Positions 1 through 7,381 of a stretch of 64,000 nucleotides of DNA are shown piece after piece. Every line of letters starts with the position of its first letter. Position 1 is the first letter of the stretch. This DNA comes from Nocardioides sp. LHD-245 (GTDB lineage Bacteria; Actinomycetota; Actinomycetes; Propionibacteriales; Nocardioidaceae), in assembly GCF_030929495.1 (NCBI RefSeq), contig NZ_JAVFWN010000014.1, forward strand, positions 124,001 to 188,000, read 5' to 3'. The position numbers and the translations under genes were made by a program. A model generated the notes under the pieces. The model saw nothing but the letters and a program-made list of their open reading frames with translations, was not told the origin of the DNA and did not search any database.

Positions 1-1024
1 CGTCGGCGATGTCTCCCACGATCTCCTCGATGACGTCCTCGAGCGTCACGATCCCCGCGTGGTCGCCGTACTCGTCGAGGACGATCGCCATCTGGAAGCC
101 GTCGGCGCGCAACAGTGCGAGCAGCGGGTCGAGGCGCAGCGAGTCGGGCACCAGGATCGGCTTGGCCATCAGGTGCTTGACCTTGGTGGTCGCCCGCTCG
201 TGGAGCGGCAGCGCGACGGCGTTCTTGACGTGGACGGTGCCGACGACGGCATCGGAGTCGTCGAGGACCGGGAAGCGGGAGTTGCCGGACTCGCGGGCCA
301 GGGCGATGACCGCGCTGGCCCGGTCGTTGACCTCGAGGGAGCGGGTCCGGACCCGGGGCGTCATGATCTCGCCGGCGGTGCGGGTGCCGAACTCGACGGA
401 GCGCTCCATCAGCTCGGCGGTCTCGGCGTCGAGCGTCCCCTCGTCGGCGGAGTGCTGGATGAGCGAGGCGAGCTCGGTGGAGCTCCGGGCGGAGCGGAGC
501 TCCTCCTGCGGCTCGACGCCGAGCCGGCGCACGATCGCGTTGGCGCTGCCGTTGAGGATCCGGATCGGTCCGCGGCACACCGCCGTGAAGGCCCGCATCG
601 GGCGCTGGGTGAGGCGGGCCGTGGTCAGCGGCAGTGCGATCGCCACGTTCTTGGGCACCAACTCGCCGATGAGCATGGTCAGCAGGGTGCTCACGGTCAG
701 GCCGAGCCCGACGGCGACCGGGCGCACCGCGCTGTCGGCCACGCCGGCTCCGGCGAGGGGGTCGCGGAGCAGCTCGGCGATCGCGGGCTCGGCGAGGAAG
801 CCGATCGCGAGGTTGGTGATCGTGATGCCGACCTGCGCCCCCGAGAGCTGGGTCGACAGCGAGCGCAACGCCTTCTGCACTCCGGCGGCGGCGGCGTCAC
901 CGCCCGCGGCCGCGCGGTCGACCTGGCCGCGGTCGACGGTGACGAAGGCGAACTCGGCCGCGACGAACAGGCCGCACGCGAGCACCAGGAGGATGGCGAG
1001 CCCCAGCAGTAGCCAGGCGGTCAT
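1..1024 (-). CDS. CNNM/CBS-domain membrane protein (hemolysin C-like), C-terminus cut by window edge
   Basis: Minus-strand reading from the ATG at 1024 (MTAWLLLGLAILLV...) to the window edge gives about 341 residues without a stop. Residues 1-200 form a CNNM-type membrane domain: an N-terminal hydrophobic helix, then VAAEFAFVTVDR, and later hydrophobic stretches including ITITNLAIGFLAEPAI and LLTMLIGELVPKNVAI. A CBS pair follows (FPVLDDSDAVVGTVHVKN, then VLDEYGDHAGIVTLEDVIEEIVGDI). This architecture is that of the TlyC/CorC/YfjD family, whose members are membrane proteins linked to divalent-cation (Mg/Co) homeostasis; the hemolysin name is historical. AGGAG lies about 12 nt upstream of the start. 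The remaining C-terminus, probably a CorC_HlyC domain, is outside the window. Confidence 0.9.
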   Translation of the reverse strand, partial: MTAWLLLGLAILLVLACGLFVAAEFAFVTVDRGQVDRAAAGGDAAAAGVQKALRSLSTQLSGAQVGITITNLAIGFLAEPAIAELLRDPLAGAGVADSAVRPVAVGLGLTVSTLLTMLIGELVPKNVAIALPLTTARLTQRPMRAFTAVCRGPIRILNGSANAIVRRLGVEPQEELRSARSSTELASLIQHSADEGTLDAETAELMERSVEFGTRTAGEIMTPRVRTRSLEVNDRASAVIALARESGNSRFPVLDDSDAVVGTVHVKNAVALPLHERATTKVKHLMAKPILVPDSLRLDPLLALLRADGFQMAIVLDEYGDHAGIVTLEDVIEEIVGDIAD

Positions 1025-1084
1025 CGGGTTCTGCGGCTCCTGCCCACGGTTCGGTACCAGTCGATCAGCTCGGGAGCGTCCAGA

Positions 1085-1738
1085 CTACCCGGACGCCGCG
1101 CCGCTCGCGCGGGCCCAGCGCCCGCCGGCGTCCAGCCGTCGAATCAGCCTCGCGGGCACGCCGCCGACGACCGCGTGGTCGGGGACGTCGCCGCGCACGA
1201 CCGAGCCGGCCGCGACCACGACATTGCGCCCGATCGTGGTGCCCGGCAGGACCATCGCACCGTGCCCGATCCACGAGCCCGAGCCGATCCGCACCGGCCG
1301 GTGCGCGCCGAACTGACGGCCGATCGGCACGTCGGGGTCCTCGTAGCCGTGGCTGGCGTCCGAGACGAACACGTCCTGCCCGAACCACACGTCGTCGCCG
1401 ATCTCGATCGACTCGTGGGCGGTGATGCACACCCGGGCGCCGAGGACGCAGCGCTCGCCGATGACCAGCCCGCGCGCGGGGAGGACGACCTGGGTCGGGC
1501 CGTAGCCCACCGAGAGGGTCGCGTACTTCCCGATCAGGGTGTCCCTGCCGACGTGGATCGCGGAGGCGTTGACGACCGCCGAGAGAGGGAAGGCGAGGCA
1601 GGCACCCGGCCCGAACGCGCCGAATCCGTCGGCCAGAGCGGTGCCCGGCGCCACGTCTCCCTGGTGCTCGGCCCACCGCCACGCGGCATGGACGGATCGG
1701 TTCAGGAGGCGGCGGAGCGGGCGCCGGAGATCGAGCAC
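1085..1738 (-). CDS. Hexapeptide-repeat (LbH) acyltransferase
   Basis: 217 residues starting at GTG. From about residue 50 onward the protein shows left-handed beta-helix hexapeptide periodicity (VGRDTLIGKYATLS, IGERCVLGARVCI, IEIGDDVWFGQDVFV, IGSGSWIGHGAMVLPGTTIGRNVVVAAGSVV) ending in PDHAVVGGVPARLIRR, typical of MaaC/WbbJ-type O-acetyltransferases that acetylate sugars or polymers with acetyl-CoA. His-rich ASHGYED resembles the catalytic loop. The TAACCT hexamer at 1745-1750 ends 6 nt before the GTG, suggesting a leaderless mRNA. The gene is divergent from a CDP-glycerol transferase-like gene, so a cell-surface polymer substrate is a reasonable inference; the acceptor is unknown. Confidence 0.8.
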   Translation of the reverse strand: MLDLRRPLRRLLNRSVHAAWRWAEHQGDVAPGTALADGFGAFGPGACLAFPLSAVVNASAIHVGRDTLIGKYATLSVGYGPTQVVLPARGLVIGERCVLGARVCITAHESIEIGDDVWFGQDVFVSDASHGYEDPDVPIGRQFGAHRPVRIGSGSWIGHGAMVLPGTTIGRNVVVAAGSVVRGDVPDHAVVGGVPARLIRRLDAGGRWARASGAASG

Positions 1739-1744
1739 CGGGCG

Positions 1745-1812
1745 AGGTTACCCAACTGCAACCTCCGCGGGGCTCCGCCGGTTCGTCCGCCCCGCTCCCG
1801 GGGCCGTAAAAT
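1745..1812. promoter_or_regulatory. Divergent leaderless promoters (acyltransferase / CDP-glycerol transferase-like)
   Basis: On the minus strand TAACCT (1745-1750) ends 6 nt before the GTG of the acyltransferase. On the plus strand TAAAAT (1807-1812) ends 6 nt before the GTG at 1819. Both distances put the transcription start at or next to the start codon, and neither gene has a Shine-Dalgarno sequence. No clear -35 hexamer is seen. Confidence 0.5.
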
Positions 1813-1818
1813 CCGGGA

Positions 1819-2955
1819 GTGCAGAAGCCCGTCATCGCCTATTTCGCCGACGACCCGACCCGGGTCTACCAGCTCCTCCAGTGGATCCCGGTGCTGGAGA
1901 GGCTCGATGACAGTCATCCTGTCGGCATCCTGACCCGCGACCCGCAGACCCGCGCGATCGTGGAGGAGCGCACCTCGCTGCCCGTGCTCCTCGCTCCCGG
2001 CTTCGCCGACCTCGCCGCGACGTACGACGAGCTCGACGCCAAGGTCGTCGTCTACTGCAACAACTCCATGCTCAACTTCAACTCGCTGCTCGACGGGCGG
2101 ATGCTGCACGTGCACATCAACCACGGCGAGAGCGACAAGCAGTCGATGGTGTCCAACAACGCCAAGGCCTACGACCGGGTCTTCGTCGCCGGCGAGGCCG
2201 CCGTGCAGCGGCACCGCGCCGCGCTCATGGAGCTCGACGAGTCCCGCCTGGTCCGCATCGGCCGGCCGCAGCTGGACCTCCACCCCGCTCCCCTGCTGCC
2301 GACGAGCGAGCGCCGGACGGTCCTCTACGCACCGACCTGGGAGGGCGACGCCGACTACAACGACTACACATCGGTCGATGTCTTCGGTGTCGAGATCGCC
2401 CGCGCGATCCTGGCGGTGCCCGACGCCCGCCTGGTCTACAAGCCGCACCCGAAGGTGACCACGAGTCAGACCCCGGCGATCCGCGAGGCGCACCAGGCCA
2501 TCCTCGACCTGGTCGAGCGGGCCGCCGAGCGCGAGCCGGACGCCGGACACGCCGCGATCTGGCACGGCGACATCCTCGCGGTCTTCCCGGGCTGCGACGC
2601 GATGGTGACCGACGTGTCCTCGGTCGGCCTGGACTGGCTCTACCTCCGGACGGACAAGCCGATCCTCATCACCGACCGGCACCACGACGCCGATCGGCTG
2701 CGCCGCGAGGTCCCGGTCAGCCGCTGTGCCGACGTCGTCGACGCCGACGGCCTGGCCGGGCTCACCGAGCTGATCGCCGATCGGCTCGACCACGACGAGC
2801 ACCGGATCGCCAGGGCCGCGATGCGCCACCACTACTTCGACGACAACGGCGTCGGCGACAGCACGGTGCGCTTCGTCGAGGCGATCACCGACCTCGTCGC
2901 GCTGCGCGACCGGCTCCAGGGCAGGCTGCAGGAGGGAACTGTCGGGGCGGCCTGA
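1819..2955 (+). CDS. CDP-glycerol:polyol glycerophosphotransferase-like protein
   Basis: 378 residues, GTG start. The protein resembles the GT-B-type glycerophosphotransferase fold (TagF/TagB family): VHINHGESDKQ near residue 100 (a conserved active-site His loop), VLYAPTWEGD near 175, LVYKPHPKV near 210, and AMVTDVSSVGLDWLYLRTDKPILIT near 260-285, which is the characteristic D-SS..D nucleotide-binding end. Family members transfer glycerol- or ribitol-phosphate from CDP-activated donors onto teichoic-acid-like polymers at the cytoplasmic membrane. No other teichoic acid gene is visible nearby, so donor and acceptor are unknown. TAAAAT six bases upstream suggests leaderless expression. Confidence 0.75.
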   Translation: MQKPVIAYFADDPTRVYQLLQWIPVLERLDDSHPVGILTRDPQTRAIVEERTSLPVLLAPGFADLAATYDELDAKVVVYCNNSMLNFNSLLDGRMLHVHINHGESDKQSMVSNNAKAYDRVFVAGEAAVQRHRAALMELDESRLVRIGRPQLDLHPAPLLPTSERRTVLYAPTWEGDADYNDYTSVDVFGVEIARAILAVPDARLVYKPHPKVTTSQTPAIREAHQAILDLVERAAEREPDAGHAAIWHGDILAVFPGCDAMVTDVSSVGLDWLYLRTDKPILITDRHHDADRLRREVPVSRCADVVDADGLAGLTELIADRLDHDEHRIARAAMRHHYFDDNGVGDSTVRFVEAITDLVALRDRLQGRLQEGTVGAA

Positions 2956-2967
2956 CAGGCTGGGAGC

Positions 2968-4305
2968 ATGCCCGACACCCGCGAGGTCTACGCCGCCGAG
3001 GACCTGTTCGCCGGCTGGCTGGACGAGGCGGCGCGCACGCCGGGCGAGCCGCTGCGGGTCCAAGTCGGTCCCGCCCTGCAGGCGTTCGAGCCCGAGACCG
3101 AGCCGCGGTTCACCGACCCGGCCCACGTCCAGGAGTTCGTCGACCGCGTGCTGGCCCACCTCGTCGCCACCGGCAGCAGGTACGACGACGGCGCCGGTCT
3201 CGACCTCGCCGGGGTGCCGTTGGTGGTCCGTGCGCGACGGGGCCACACCCGCGCCCACTACGAGTACGACGAGCTGCCCGCCCGCGGCGTCGTCGCGATC
3301 CCGCCCCGCGAGGTCGGGGGCGCCTGGTCGCTGCGGGCGGCGGTCGTCCTGCACGAGGTCGCCCATCACCTGGCCGGGGCCGAGGGACACGGCTCGTCCT
3401 TCCGCACGACCTTCCTGCGACTGCTCGAGGACATCGGCCGGCCGGTGCAGGCCGACCTCCTCCACACGGCCTACCGGCTGCACGGCCTCGACACCGGCGT
3501 CGACGGCGAGGACCGCACCCTGCTCCGGATCGGACGGCTGCTGCGTCAGGCGGAGCGCACGTCCAACGCCGCCGAGCGCGAGGCGTTCTTCGCGAAGGCC
3601 CAGTCGCTGGCCACCCGCCACCAGATCGCGCTGGCCGTCGCCCGAGCCACCGCCGGGGCCGAGGAGAGCCGTGAGGACCCGACCTGGGAGACGGTGCTGA
3701 TCGGCGAGTCCGGCAAACGGTCGCTGGCGCGCTACGTCCGGCTCCTCCTGGAGATCGCGCGGGCCAACGAGGTGCGCGTGGCGATCTACACCAGCAACAC
3801 CAGGGTCACGCTCTACGGCTTCCCCTCCGACATCGCGGTCGTGCAGGCGCTCTACGCCACGCTGGTCACCCAGATGGTCGCCGACGGCGACGCCCACCTG
3901 CGCTCGGGCGCCCACAAGGCCGACCAGCGCGAGGTGTGGGACGCCCGCCGTCGCCGCTGGGAGCTGCGGCCGGTGCACGGCTCGACCGCCCGGGCGGCGT
4001 TCTACGAGGCGTGGGCCGATCACATCGGCGAGCGGCTCGCCGCCGCGCGCGCCGAGGCGAGGGCCTCGGCGATCGCCGCCGACGCCCCGGTGACCGCGGG
4101 CCCCACGTCGACCGAGCTCGCGCTCCGGGCGCGGGAGGTGGAGGTCGTCGACTACTTCGGACGCATGCAGCGCGACCACGGCATCCGCGGCACCTGGAAG
4201 GGAGCAGCCCAGGCCGGCCACGCCGCCCCGGGCTCCCGCGACGCCGGCACCTTGGCCGCGGCCCGGGCCCGCCTCGGCACCGAGCGCGCTCTCAACTCCC
4301 GCTGA
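2968..4305 (+). CDS. Metallohydrolase-like protein with DUF2786 segment (TIGR04338-like)
   Basis: 445 residues, ATG start with GGGAG just upstream, 12 nt after the preceding gene. Residues 129-134 read HEVAHH, followed by EGHGSSF with H141, giving an HExxH plus distal His arrangement typical of small zinc peptidase-like proteins of the TIGR04338 type. Residues about 184-225 (LLRIGRLLRQAERTSNAAER, then FFAKAQSLATRHQIALAVA) match the DUF2786 pattern. A third segment (YTSNTRVTLYGFPSDIAVVQALYATLVTQM) resembles the domain that follows DUF2786 in phage and actinobacterial proteins. Whether it hydrolyses peptides is unproven and the substrate is unknown. It may be co-transcribed with the upstream transferase. 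Confidence 0.65.
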   Translation: MPDTREVYAAEDLFAGWLDEAARTPGEPLRVQVGPALQAFEPETEPRFTDPAHVQEFVDRVLAHLVATGSRYDDGAGLDLAGVPLVVRARRGHTRAHYEYDELPARGVVAIPPREVGGAWSLRAAVVLHEVAHHLAGAEGHGSSFRTTFLRLLEDIGRPVQADLLHTAYRLHGLDTGVDGEDRTLLRIGRLLRQAERTSNAAEREAFFAKAQSLATRHQIALAVARATAGAEESREDPTWETVLIGESGKRSLARYVRLLLEIARANEVRVAIYTSNTRVTLYGFPSDIAVVQALYATLVTQMVADGDAHLRSGAHKADQREVWDARRRRWELRPVHGSTARAAFYEAWADHIGERLAAARAEARASAIAADAPVTAGPTSTELALRAREVEVVDYFGRMQRDHGIRGTWKGAAQAGHAAPGSRDAGTLAAARARLGTERALNSR

Positions 4306-4384
4306 GCCGGAAGCGGACGATCCACTCGCCATCGCGGCTGAGTATCTCCGTGCGCCGCCACACCCGGCTGCGGCTCGCGCTCTC

Positions 4385-5218
4385 CTACTGGGGCGCGTCC
4401 ACGAAGATGTCGTACTCCAGCTCACCCGTGCCCCCGTACGACGACAGGTCGGTGACGCCCGCCTGGCGGAGCACCTCCACATCGAGGACCGCGTTGCCGG
4501 TGAACGCGCGGGACGGCCGGGCCAGGACCTCGACCGCGGCGTCGGCCATGATCTCCGGCCTTCGCGCCCGCTGCATGGCCGTGTCGCCGCCGAGCAGGTT
4601 CTGCACGGCGGAGGTGGCGATCAGGGTCTCCGGCCACAGGCAGTTGGCCGCGACTCCCGCCTCGGCGTACTCCGCCGCCCAGCCGAGGGTCAGCAGCGAC
4701 ATGCCGTACTTCGCCAGCGTGTACGCCGGGTGCTTGCCCAGCCACTCCGGCGCCAGGTTGATCGGCGGGCTCAGCGAGAGGATGTGCGGGTTCCGGCTCA
4801 CCCGCAGGTGGGGCAGGCAGGCGCGGGTCAGCAGGTAGGTGCCGCGCAGCTGGATCTGGGTCATCAGGTCGAAACGCTTGACCGGCAGCGCCTCGGTGCT
4901 GTCCAGGGCGATCGCCGAGGCGTTGTTGACGCAGAGGTCGATCCCGCCGAAGCGCTCTACCGCGCGGGCGACGGCGTCCGCCACGGACTCCTCGTCGCGC
5001 ACGTCTCCGACGACGGCGAGCGCCTGGCCGCCCGCGGCCTCGATCTCGGCGGCGGCGGTGTGGACCGTGCCCGGCAGCCGCGGGTCCGGGAGGTCGGTCT
5101 TCGCCAGGAGCACGACGTTCGCGCCCTCCCGCGCCGCCGCCAGCCCGATCGCCAGCCCGATCCCCCGGCTGCCGCCGGACATCATCAGGGTCCGCCCCGC
5201 AAGTCGCTGCTCAGTCAT
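4385..5218 (-). CDS. Short-chain dehydrogenase/reductase, HSDL2-like
   Basis: 277 residues starting at MTEQRLAGRT; an upstream in-frame ATG at 5236 is less likely because it would add only MCNGAA. The NAD(P)-binding motif GGSRGIGLAIG is at about residue 15, NNASAIA near 95, and the catalytic YTLAK (Tyr/Lys) near 165. The segment HILSLSPPINLAPEWLGKHPAYTLAKYGMS is characteristic of the HSDL2 subgroup of classical SDRs, usually found with lipid or acyl-CoA metabolism. It is divergent from a PaaX-type regulator, which may control it. The reading frame stays open for 30 codons after the TAG stop (see findings). Confidence 0.85.
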   Translation of the reverse strand: MTEQRLAGRTLMMSGGSRGIGLAIGLAAAREGANVVLLAKTDLPDPRLPGTVHTAAAEIEAAGGQALAVVGDVRDEESVADAVARAVERFGGIDLCVNNASAIALDSTEALPVKRFDLMTQIQLRGTYLLTRACLPHLRVSRNPHILSLSPPINLAPEWLGKHPAYTLAKYGMSLLTLGWAAEYAEAGVAANCLWPETLIATSAVQNLLGGDTAMQRARRPEIMADAAVEVLARPSRAFTGNAVLDVEVLRQAGVTDLSSYGGTGELEYDIFVDAPQ

Positions 5219-5227
5219 GGCGGCACC

Positions 5228-5308
5228 GTTACACAATTGCTACAGCCGCGCCAAGAGCGTTAGAGATAGGTCACAACACCAGCGCTCCAACTGTCGCGCT
5301 TCTGTAAC
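5228..5308. promoter_or_regulatory. Divergent SDR/PaaX-like promoter region with GTTACA...TGTAAC inverted pair
   Basis: The intergenic region carries GTTACA at 5228-5233 and its inverse TGTAAC at 5303-5308, each about 9-12 nt from one of the two divergent start codons. They may be the two -10 elements or the half-sites of a looped regulator. Neither matches TANNNT well, so the assignment is tentative. Confidence 0.3.
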
Positions 5309-5320
5309 ATGCTCGCTGTC

Positions 5321-6082
5321 ATGACCGCTCCCGACCTCAAGCCCGTCACCACCCGGTCCGCCCTGCTCACCCTGCTACTGGGCGCCGAGGTCCCCCGGTT
5401 GAGCACCCGGGAACTCGTGGCGGCCGCCTCCGTGGTGGGCTTCGCCGAGGCCACCGTGCGGGTCGCACTGTCGCGGATGACCACTGCCGGCGACGTCGTT
5501 CGGGACGCAGAGGGCGGCTACCGGCTCTCCGAACGCCTCGCCGCGCGGCAGCGGCGCCAGGAGGAGGCGGCCCATCCCTCGCTCCGGGACTGGGACGGCT
5601 CGTGGGATCTGGTCGTCGTGACGACCGCGGGGCGTACCGCCGGCGACCGGGCCGACCTGCGCACGAGCCTCGCCGAGCTCCGGCTCGCCGAGCTCCGCGA
5701 GGGGGTCTGGACCCGCCCGGCCAACCTCCACCTGACCTTGCCGGACGCCGTCGGCGCCGTGTGCGAGCGGTTCACCGGCGCCGCCCCCGACACCGGGCCC
5801 ACCGCGCTGACGGCCCGCCTGTGGGACCTCGACGCCTGGGCGACGACCGCGCGCCGGCTGCTCGCCGCGACGGACACCGACGATCCCGTGCTCCGGTTCA
5901 CCGCGTGCGCCACCTCGGGGCGGCACCTGCTGACCGATCCGGTGCTGCCCGCGGCCCTGCTGCCCGACGACTGGCCCGGCGACGCACTGCGGGCCTCGCA
6001 TGTCGCCTACAAGCAGTGGGTGGTCGACATGCGGCGCAGCCTCACCGACGCCGGGGACCGACGCGACGCAGACTCGGGCTGA
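5321..6082 (+). CDS. PaaX-family transcriptional regulator
   Basis: 253 residues from the ATG at 5321 (MTAPDLKP...); an alternative ATG at 5309 adds four residues. The N-terminal winged-helix region (SALLTLLLGAE, LSTRELVAAASVVGFAEATVRVALSRMTTAGDVVRDAEGGYRL) matches the PaaX N-terminal domain, and the body (WDGSWDLVVVTT, then LRLAELREGVWTRPANL) matches the PaaX-like central domain. PaaX regulators repress catabolic genes and are released by acyl-CoA ligands such as phenylacetyl-CoA. No paa genes are present, and the divergent HSDL2-like SDR is the likely target. The true effector is not deducible. Confidence 0.8.
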   Translation: MTAPDLKPVTTRSALLTLLLGAEVPRLSTRELVAAASVVGFAEATVRVALSRMTTAGDVVRDAEGGYRLSERLAARQRRQEEAAHPSLRDWDGSWDLVVVTTAGRTAGDRADLRTSLAELRLAELREGVWTRPANLHLTLPDAVGAVCERFTGAAPDTGPTALTARLWDLDAWATTARRLLAATDTDDPVLRFTACATSGRHLLTDPVLPAALLPDDWPGDALRASHVAYKQWVVDMRRSLTDAGDRRDADSG

Positions 6083-6101
6083 ACCGGCCCAGCGCCAGCC
6101 G

Positions 6102-7319
6102 TCAGAGCCGGTCCCGGCGAGCCCGATCGCCGATCCGGACACCGAGGTCGTCCAACTCGTCGAGCACGTCGCCGGCACCCCAGACCTGGCCGCGCGTGCG
6201 GTCCGTCAACGGCCGCACGATCCCGGCCGACACCAGCCGCTCGACCGCACGATAGGCGCTCGCCCCCGGCATACGGAGGCGGTGCTCGACGTCCTCGGTC
6301 GTGAAGATCGGCTCGGCCACGAGGTCGTCGACGAGGCGCGCGGCCGCCGTACCGGCCCTGGGGCGGCCGGCCCGCTCATGCCAGCGCGCCGGCATCGCGG
6401 CCAGGAGGTCTGCCGTCCGGTGGGCCTCCTCGGCGGCGATCCGGGCCGACCGCGCGAAGGCCGACACGACCGGCCAGGCGTCACCGGCCCGGTAAGCGTC
6501 GAGGGCGGCGAAGTACCGCTCGCGCCGGGCGACGAGCGCCGACGCCGTCGGGATCACGACATGCCGGGCGACGCCCCGGTACCGGACGACCGCCGCGGCC
6601 ACCGCACGGCCGATCCTGCCGTTGCCGTCGGTGAACGGGTGGATCGACTCGAACTGGGCATGGGCCACCGCGGCCTGGAGGACGACAGGCACGTCCACCC
6701 GGGTCGCGAAGCGGACCAGGTCGGCCATCAGGGGCTCGACCAGCGCCGCCGGAGGCGGCACGTAGAGCGCTCCTCGCGGCGAGTGGTTCGAACCGCCGAT
6801 CCAGTTCTGCATGTCCCGCCAGCGCCCGGCGTACGCCGCCTCGCTCGGATCGGCGCTCATCAGCAACCGGTGCGCCCCGGTGATGCCGTCGACGTCGATC
6901 GCGCCGTCCAGCAGATGATCGACCGCTCCTCCTGCCGCCACCATCGACGTGGCCGACGCATTGGCCCGGCTTCCGTGGAGAGCTCGGGCGTAGTCCTCGA
7001 TCGACGCCTCCTCGTGCTCGATCTTCGACGATGCGACCGACTCGGCCCGCAACAGCAGCGTCGCCAGCGGGCGGAGGTGGTCACCGCGGGTCGCGTCGAG
7101 AGCCGCGATCGCACGGACCGCCTCGTCGCATTCCGCCGCCAGCGCCGCCGGCACCAGCAGGTCGAGCTCGGCGATCTCCGGCGGGACCGAGGTCACGACC
7201 GCGCGCAGCCTCCGGTCGTCCGCCGTGCCGCCGCGGTGGGCCTGCCGCCAGGCGACCTCACGGGAACCGTGCGCGGGAACCGCGAGGCGGGACGCCGAGT
7301 CGCGGGCACCGGTGGTCAT
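6102..7319 (-). CDS. Fic-domain protein (probable AMPylase/nucleotidyltransferase), class II-like
   Basis: 405 residues. The Fic active-site motif HPFTDGNGRIGR is intact at 227-238, with catalytic His227. An N-terminal segment, residues 97-102 SSKIEH, corresponds to the class II inhibitory-helix motif (S/T)xxxE(G/N), with His in place of Gly/Asn after the Glu. A C-terminal winged-helix-like region (TTEDVEHRLRMPGASAYRAVERLVSAGIVRPL, about 345-376) is typical of Fic proteins of the SoFic type. Such proteins transfer AMP from ATP to target Ser/Thr/Tyr and are held inactive by the inhibitory helix. The target is unknown. The -10 TAGCCT (7326-7331) lies 6 nt from the ATG, and a palindrome sits over the -35 region. 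Confidence 0.9.
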   Translation of the reverse strand: MTTGARDSASRLAVPAHGSREVAWRQAHRGGTADDRRLRAVVTSVPPEIAELDLLVPAALAAECDEAVRAIAALDATRGDHLRPLATLLLRAESVASSKIEHEEASIEDYARALHGSRANASATSMVAAGGAVDHLLDGAIDVDGITGAHRLLMSADPSEAAYAGRWRDMQNWIGGSNHSPRGALYVPPPAALVEPLMADLVRFATRVDVPVVLQAAVAHAQFESIHPFTDGNGRIGRAVAAAVVRYRGVARHVVIPTASALVARRERYFAALDAYRAGDAWPVVSAFARSARIAAEEAHRTADLLAAMPARWHERAGRPRAGTAAARLVDDLVAEPIFTTEDVEHRLRMPGASAYRAVERLVSAGIVRPLTDRTRGQVWGAGDVLDELDDLGVRIGDRARRDRL

Positions 7320-7335
7320 GCGATCAGGCTACTCG

Positions 7336-7366
7336 TATTCTCAGTTAGCCTCACTAAATGAGAATA
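7336..7366. promoter_or_regulatory. 31-bp hyphenated palindrome at the fic promoter (putative operator)
   Basis: Outer arms TATTCTCA (7336-7343) and TGAGAATA (7359-7366) are perfect inverses, with a second nested pair TTAG (7345-7348) and CTAA (7354-7357) around the same centre, 7351. It covers the expected -35 position of the leaderless fic promoter (TAGCCT at 7326-7331), so a bound repressor would block transcription. The inner part partly resembles an IdeR/DtxR iron box, but several positions differ. The Fic C-terminal winged helix could be the ligand (autoregulation); this is inference. Confidence 0.55.
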
Positions 7367-7381
7367 ACGGGGCGGTTGTTC

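Noticed and set aside
1702-4482. Minus-strand open frame of 926 codons opposite the CDP-glycerol transferase and metallohydrolase genes
   Set aside because: Low-complexity Gly/Arg/Val-rich translation with no domain; it mirrors two convincing plus-strand genes and is a GC-driven shadow.
7336-7366. Firm assignment as an IdeR iron box
   Set aside because: The core resembles the iron box at only about 12 of 19 positions; reported as an unassigned palindrome.
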